Assembly (NCBI GenBank): GCA_030595925.1
Contig: JAUVLC010000091.1
Location: forward strand, 1-9,732
Source: Clostridia bacterium
Lineage (GTDB): Bacteria > CBDUZB01 > JAGLHV01
Length of the DNA stretch: 9,732 nucleotides
Reading direction: 5' to 3'
This document shows positions 7,937 through 9,732 of the stretch, one piece after another. Every line of letters begins with the position of its first letter. Positions within the stretch are counted from its first letter, which is position 1. Under the pieces are notes generated by a model. It saw only the letters and a list, made by a program, of their open reading frames with translations, was not told the origin of the DNA and did not search any database. A program made the position numbers and the translations under genes.

Positions 7937-7965
7937 ATTATACTCTGATTAACACATACTGTCAA
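7937..7965 (-). promoter_or_regulatory. perfect-consensus sigma70-type promoter of the GNAT/transglutaminase unit
   Basis: On the minus strand TTGACA (7960-7965) and TATAAT (7937-7942) match the consensus at all twelve positions with the ideal 17-bp spacer. Transcription would start near 7930, giving a leader of about 70 nt before the GNAT start codon. No operator-like palindrome overlaps it, suggesting strong constitutive expression. Confidence 0.75.
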
Positions 7966-8207
7966 GTATTTTCAATAAACCCTTCTTAATGAGAAAGCTA
8001 ATTACTACTATTTACCCCAATCCTAAATACTTTCATGGCTTACTAACTAATTGTGAGGGGGAACTACCCCAAAAAATATTTGATAGTCAAAATTTTGTTT
8101 CCGGAAAAGATTTTTAATAGGTTAATGAGACTGTCGCTGAACTGTATTTCTTGTTCTTTTCTCTTATTCCTGCGAACAGACTGTGTCGTAACCTTACTTT
8201 AGGTAGC

Positions 8208-8225
8208 CGCAGGCTTTAGCCTGCG
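8208..8225. repeat. internal hairpin 1 of the fold-back element
   Basis: CGCAGGCTTTAGCCTGCG is a perfect inverted repeat (8-bp arms with a TT centre, or 7-bp arms with a TTTA loop). It is GC-rich in an AT-rich window and is preceded by GGTAGC, like palindromic REP units. Confidence 0.85.
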
Positions 8226-8243
8226 TAATTTCTCCAACGACAA

Positions 8244-8261
8244 CGCAACCTAAAGGTTGCG
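8244..8261. repeat. internal hairpin 2 of the fold-back element
   Basis: CGCAACCTAAAGGTTGCG is a perfect inverted repeat with the same 8-2-8 layout as hairpin 1. Read on the opposite strand it has the same CGCA...TTTA...TGCG frame, differing from hairpin 1 only at paired stem positions. Confidence 0.85.
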
Positions 8262-8375
8262 AATCTGAATTGTGACATAGTCTGTTCGCGGAAATAACAA
8301 CAATAGAATTTCGGCAAGAATCTCTTAATACAAAGAAAATGGGTTATCCCTGGTTTGTAAGTTTTTGGAAAGGTT

Positions 8376-8645
8376 TTAAATGTTTTTATATACTGAATGC
8401 CTCTGAGAAATTAAAAGAATACCTACCCTTTTATGTTTTTTATCGATTTCATAAATTACTCTGTAATTTCCTATTTTATATCTATATAATTTCTTTTTTG
8501 TTTTTAACAATTTGATATTTGGACCAAAAAATGGATTTTTCTCTAAATCTTCAAAACATTTATCTAATTTTTTAGCCAATTCTACAGAAGAGTTTTTATA
8601 AAATTTTAAGGTTTGTGAAAGCAAAATTACCTGGAAATTATCCAC
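8376..8645 (-). CDS. RelE/ParE-superfamily toxin of a type II toxin-antitoxin pair
   Basis: The protein has 89 residues, normal for the family. The layout is an N-terminal strand (FQVILLSQ), two helices (about 11-37), then a beta-sheet: KKLYRYKIGNYRVIYEID (51-68), GILLISQRHSVYKNI (75-89). The basic and aromatic residues R55, R62, R82 and Y86 sit where RelE-type ribosome-dependent mRNA endonucleases place their catalytic residues, so mRNA cleavage is more likely than the gyrase poisoning of ParE, but this is inference. The start is GTG (8643-8645), with GGAGGG about 10 nt upstream. The start overlaps the antitoxin stop by 8 bp, giving translational coupling in the usual antitoxin-first order. 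No terminator is evident downstream before the fold-back element. Confidence 0.85.
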   Translation of the reverse strand: MDNFQVILLSQTLKFYKNSSVELAKKLDKCFEDLEKNPFFGPNIKLLKTKKKLYRYKIGNYRVIYEIDKKHKRVGILLISQRHSVYKNI

Positions 8646-8868
8646 GTTTTACTTCCCTCCAGTTTGTACCCTTTCCTTTATGAAAGAGTTTACTTTCTTT
8701 TTCTATAGCTTTCATCTCCTTTATGCTTAAAGACTCATTTACCTCTTCTAAAAGCAATTCTCTCACTAATGCAGATATAGACTTATACTTTTTATCACAA
8801 ACCCCTCTTACCTTTTTGTATAAAGACAAAGGCATTCTTATTAATAATTCTTTATCCATGGTTATCAT
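8638..8868 (-). CDS. Ribbon-helix-helix antitoxin
   Basis: From the ATG at 8866-8868 the protein has 76 residues. An N-terminal RHH DNA-binding fold is visible: the strand ELLIRMPLSLYKKV (7-20), helix A to about residue 27, and SISALVRELLLEEV (30-43) as helix B. A charged C-terminal half (about 47-76, with WREVKRG at the end) would wrap and neutralise the toxin. The frame is open further back to 8898, but those codons overlap the promoter -10 box. The ATG at 8868 follows GGGAGGTGA with about 8 nt spacing, so it is the true start. RHH antitoxins repress their own promoter; a matching palindrome lies directly upstream. It overlaps the toxin gene by 8 bp. Confidence 0.82.
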   Translation of the reverse strand: MITMDKELLIRMPLSLYKKVRGVCDKKYKSISALVRELLLEEVNESLSIKEMKAIEKESKLFHKGKGTNWREVKRG

Positions 8869-8888
8869 ATTAATCACCTCCCAATTAA

Positions 8889-8917
8889 AGTATATCATAA
8901 TGATATATAAATGTCAA
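8889..8917 (-). promoter_or_regulatory. promoter of the toxin-antitoxin operon
   Basis: On the minus strand TTGACA (8912-8917) and TATACT (8889-8894) are spaced by 17 bp. The expected start near 8882 falls at the first base of the ribosome site (8875-8882), so the leader would be very short. Confidence 0.7.
8891..8907. promoter_or_regulatory. palindromic operator of the toxin-antitoxin operon
   Basis: TATATCAT-A-ATGATATA is a perfect 17-bp palindrome lying between the -35 and -10 boxes and overlapping the -10. A wider AGTATAT...ATATACT symmetry (8889-8923) frames it. It is the expected binding site for the ribbon-helix-helix antitoxin, which would block RNA polymerase. The binding itself is inferred. 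Confidence 0.65.
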
Positions 8918-9056
8918 TATACTTTTTAGGAGAACAAAGTTTTTAGAATCATCAAATTTAACAAAATCACTGTGTTCCTTTCAAAATTACAATTTCGTCT
9001 TCACCTTAAATTTAAAATTAAAATCTGAAATTAATTTCAATCCACATTGGAATAAC

Positions 9057-9302
9057 TTATTTATTTAACCATTTTTCCTCAAATAGAACAATGTCCTTTT
9101 TTAAAACATCTATTATCTTTTTTACATCATCAAGTTTCTTTGGATAATTAGCAAGGTATGCCCTAAGCCATTTCAATGCGTCATTAAATTCAAAAACAAC
9201 TTGTTTCTCATTTAAATAACCAAGTTGATTACACAAATAATGCACCCAATAATGCAGGCAAAGATTCTCTCGTTCTTGCTGAATTGATTCATCCCCTGTT
9301 TC
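9057..9302 (-). pseudogene. 3' remnant of an unidentified gene cut by the IS21-family element
   Basis: The reading frame ending at 9057 is open back to the IS boundary near 9305 and gives about 81 residues. The only usable internal start is a GTG at 9243-9245 without a convincing ribosome site. Sequence on the upstream side of that GTG (QQERENLCLHYW) is as protein-like as the sequence after it (LCNQLGYLNEKQVV, NDALKWLRAYLANY, then a Lys-rich amphipathic helix ending EEKWLNK). The frame meets a stop only inside the IS repeats. The simplest reading is that the original gene extended to the right and lost its 5' part when the element inserted. The fragment looks helical, cytoplasmic and charged; I do not recognise a family. 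A real short gene starting at the GTG is the alternative. Confidence 0.5.
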
Positions 9303-9310
9303 ATTGCATA

Positions 9311-9398
9311 TTCCGGAGTACTTCTACCACTAAATCCGGAAAACTTCTACCACCCATTCCGGAAAACTTCTACCACCTAATCCGGTAACTTCTACCAG
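9311..9398 (+). repeat. four 23-bp-period end repeats of the IS21-family element
   Basis: Copies start at 9311, 9334, 9357 and 9380 and share the core TCCGGAAAACTTCTACCAC. The first reads GAGTA in place of GAAAA; the fourth has one base fewer (TCCGGTAACTTCTACCAG). Repeated end sequences in IS21 elements are transposase-binding sites. Confidence 0.85.
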
Positions 9399-9444
9399 CA
9401 TAAAATCAGAACAAAGTAACGAAAATAAAATAGCTTTTAATGCC

Positions 9445-9468
9445 GTATTTTACTAAAATACTTTTTTT
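9445..9468 (+). terminator. perfect hairpin plus T7 upstream of istA, terminator-like
   Basis: GTATTTTA-C-TAAAATAC (9445-9461) is a perfect inverted repeat followed directly by seven T residues. The stem is AT-rich and therefore weak, but the layout is that of an intrinsic terminator. It lies between the end repeats and istA, where it could stop transcripts entering from outside. It could instead be a binding site. Confidence 0.4.
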
Positions 9469-9501
9469 GTTTATGGAAATTAAACATAGAAAGGGGTAAA
9501 T

Positions 9502-9732
9502 ATGGCTAAAAAGAAACAAGGACAGGAGATTATAATGCGTAAAATACGGGAAATATTGAGGTTAAGATTGAAATGTGGATTAACAAAAAGGGAAATAGCA
9601 CGCAGTTGTTCGGTATCACATCCTACGGTAATTAGATATGTAAGAGCCGCAGAACAGGCAAAATTAGAGTATGAGCAGATACAAGCTATGGATGAGATTC
9701 GTTTACATCAGTTATTAAAAAAATACTTGGGG
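9502..9732 (+). CDS. istA: IS21-family transposase IstA, N-terminal part (partial)
   Basis: Seventy-seven codons are visible before the window ends. MRKIREILRLRLKCGLTKREIA (12-33) followed by SCSVSHPTVIRYVRAA (35-50) is the helix-turn-helix region typical of IstA, which binds the end repeats just upstream. The DDE catalytic domain lies beyond the edge. Two starts are possible. The ATG at 9502 has AAGGGG 5 nt upstream; the ATG at 9535 (MRKIRE) has AGGAG 6 nt upstream and matches where many IstA proteins begin. I keep the first, as extra basic residues before MRKI are common. It drives cut/paste or copy transposition together with the ATPase IstB. Confidence 0.85.
   Translation, partial: MAKKKQGQEIIMRKIREILRLRLKCGLTKREIARSCSVSHPTVIRYVRAAEQAKLEYEQIQAMDEIRLHQLLKKYLG

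Larger units (their letters stand above)
8122..8329. repeat. Fold-back (MITE/REP-like) inverted-repeat element
   Basis: The stretch is a long imperfect palindrome. The outer ends are TTAATGAGACTGTCGCTGAA (8122-8141) against the complement of 8310-8329, which agree with one gap and several substitutions. The inner arms 8170-8191 and 8270-8291 match at 18 of 22 positions around a GCGAACAGACT core, and 8164-8168 pairs further with 8293-8297. The centre carries two 18-nt hairpins. It has no coding capacity. The architecture resembles non-autonomous fold-back elements or complex REP/BIME units; in other genomes the latter are associated with Y1 (RAYT) transposases, but none is encoded here. I cannot see copies elsewhere, so mobility is inferred. 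It sits at the junction between conserved chromosome and the toxin-antitoxin/IS region. Confidence 0.7.
7861..8375. other. 515-bp region without a gene between conserved and accessory DNA
   Basis: It contains the GNAT promoter (7937-7965), then about 155 bp in which I see no open frame or clear signal, then the fold-back element (8122-8329), then about 45 bp before the toxin stop codon. One small GGGG/CCCC hairpin (8058-8070, loop AACTA) has no T-tract on either strand after it. Confidence 0.6.
9305..9732 (+). mobile_element. left end of an IS21-family insertion sequence (partial, runs off the window)
   Basis: The element is recognised from two things: the multiple repeats at its end (9311-9398) and the N-terminal part of an IstA transposase reading inward. 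The boundary is placed at TGCATATTCCGG because IS21 elements usually begin with TG; the exact base is uncertain by a few positions. The target duplication cannot be tested because the right end lies outside the window. istB is expected downstream. Confidence 0.8.

Noticed and set aside
8058-8070. GGGG-AACTA-CCCC hairpin as a terminator
   Set aside because: Four base pairs only; followed by A residues on the plus strand and by no T-tract on the minus strand.
8723-8929. Plus-strand open frame opposite the antitoxin
   Set aside because: Shadow of the antitoxin and its operator; Ser/Leu-rich with no start signal.
9311-9398. Regular direct repeats that might be a CRISPR array
   Set aside because: The repeats are nearly contiguous (23-bp period, about 20-bp units) with no spacers, and they lie directly upstream of istA as IS21 end repeats do.

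Overview
The window is AT-rich bacterial DNA. A SurA-type periplasmic chaperone, an M23 peptidase paired with a bactofilin, and an exported TPR/transglutaminase-like protein suggest a diderm (two-membrane) bacterium. The overall look recalls uncultivated low-GC diderm lineages, but no phylogenetic marker is present, so I do not name a phylum with confidence.

Left and centre (1-7965) look like ordinary, compact chromosome. After the last ~20 codons of an upstream gene there is a promoter-bearing gap. Then come a membrane-anchored M23 endopeptidase and a bactofilin in one transcription unit, a likely cell-shape/peptidoglycan module. An AEC-family permease follows on the minus strand, its 3' end overlapping that of the bactofilin by 14 bp. 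Divergent from it is a SurA-like anchored chaperone without a parvulin domain, which ends 4 bp from a convergent PmbA/TldE-type gene. Further right, a minus-strand unit starts at a perfect-consensus sigma70-type promoter. It encodes a GNAT enzyme of the N-acetylglutamate-synthase-like type and, 6 bp later, a large exported TPR-DUF3857-transglutaminase-like protein. PmbA seems to have its own promoter downstream of that unit.

Right part (about 7966-9732) is accessory DNA. It holds a ~208-bp fold-back element with nested inverted arms and two internal 18-nt hairpins. Next is a RelE/ParE-type toxin gene preceded by and overlapping a ribbon-helix-helix antitoxin gene, with a palindromic operator inside the promoter. 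After that comes the 3' remnant of a minus-strand gene cut off by an insertion sequence. The window ends in the left end of an IS21-family element: four 23-bp-period end repeats, a hairpin and the first 77 codons of istA.

No gene here forms a clearly new multi-gene system. The observations most worth following are the fold-back element (its hairpins differ by compensatory base changes, and the mismatches in its central stem are nearly all G-U wobbles on one strand), the IS-truncated gene of unknown family, and the parvulin-less SurA-like protein.
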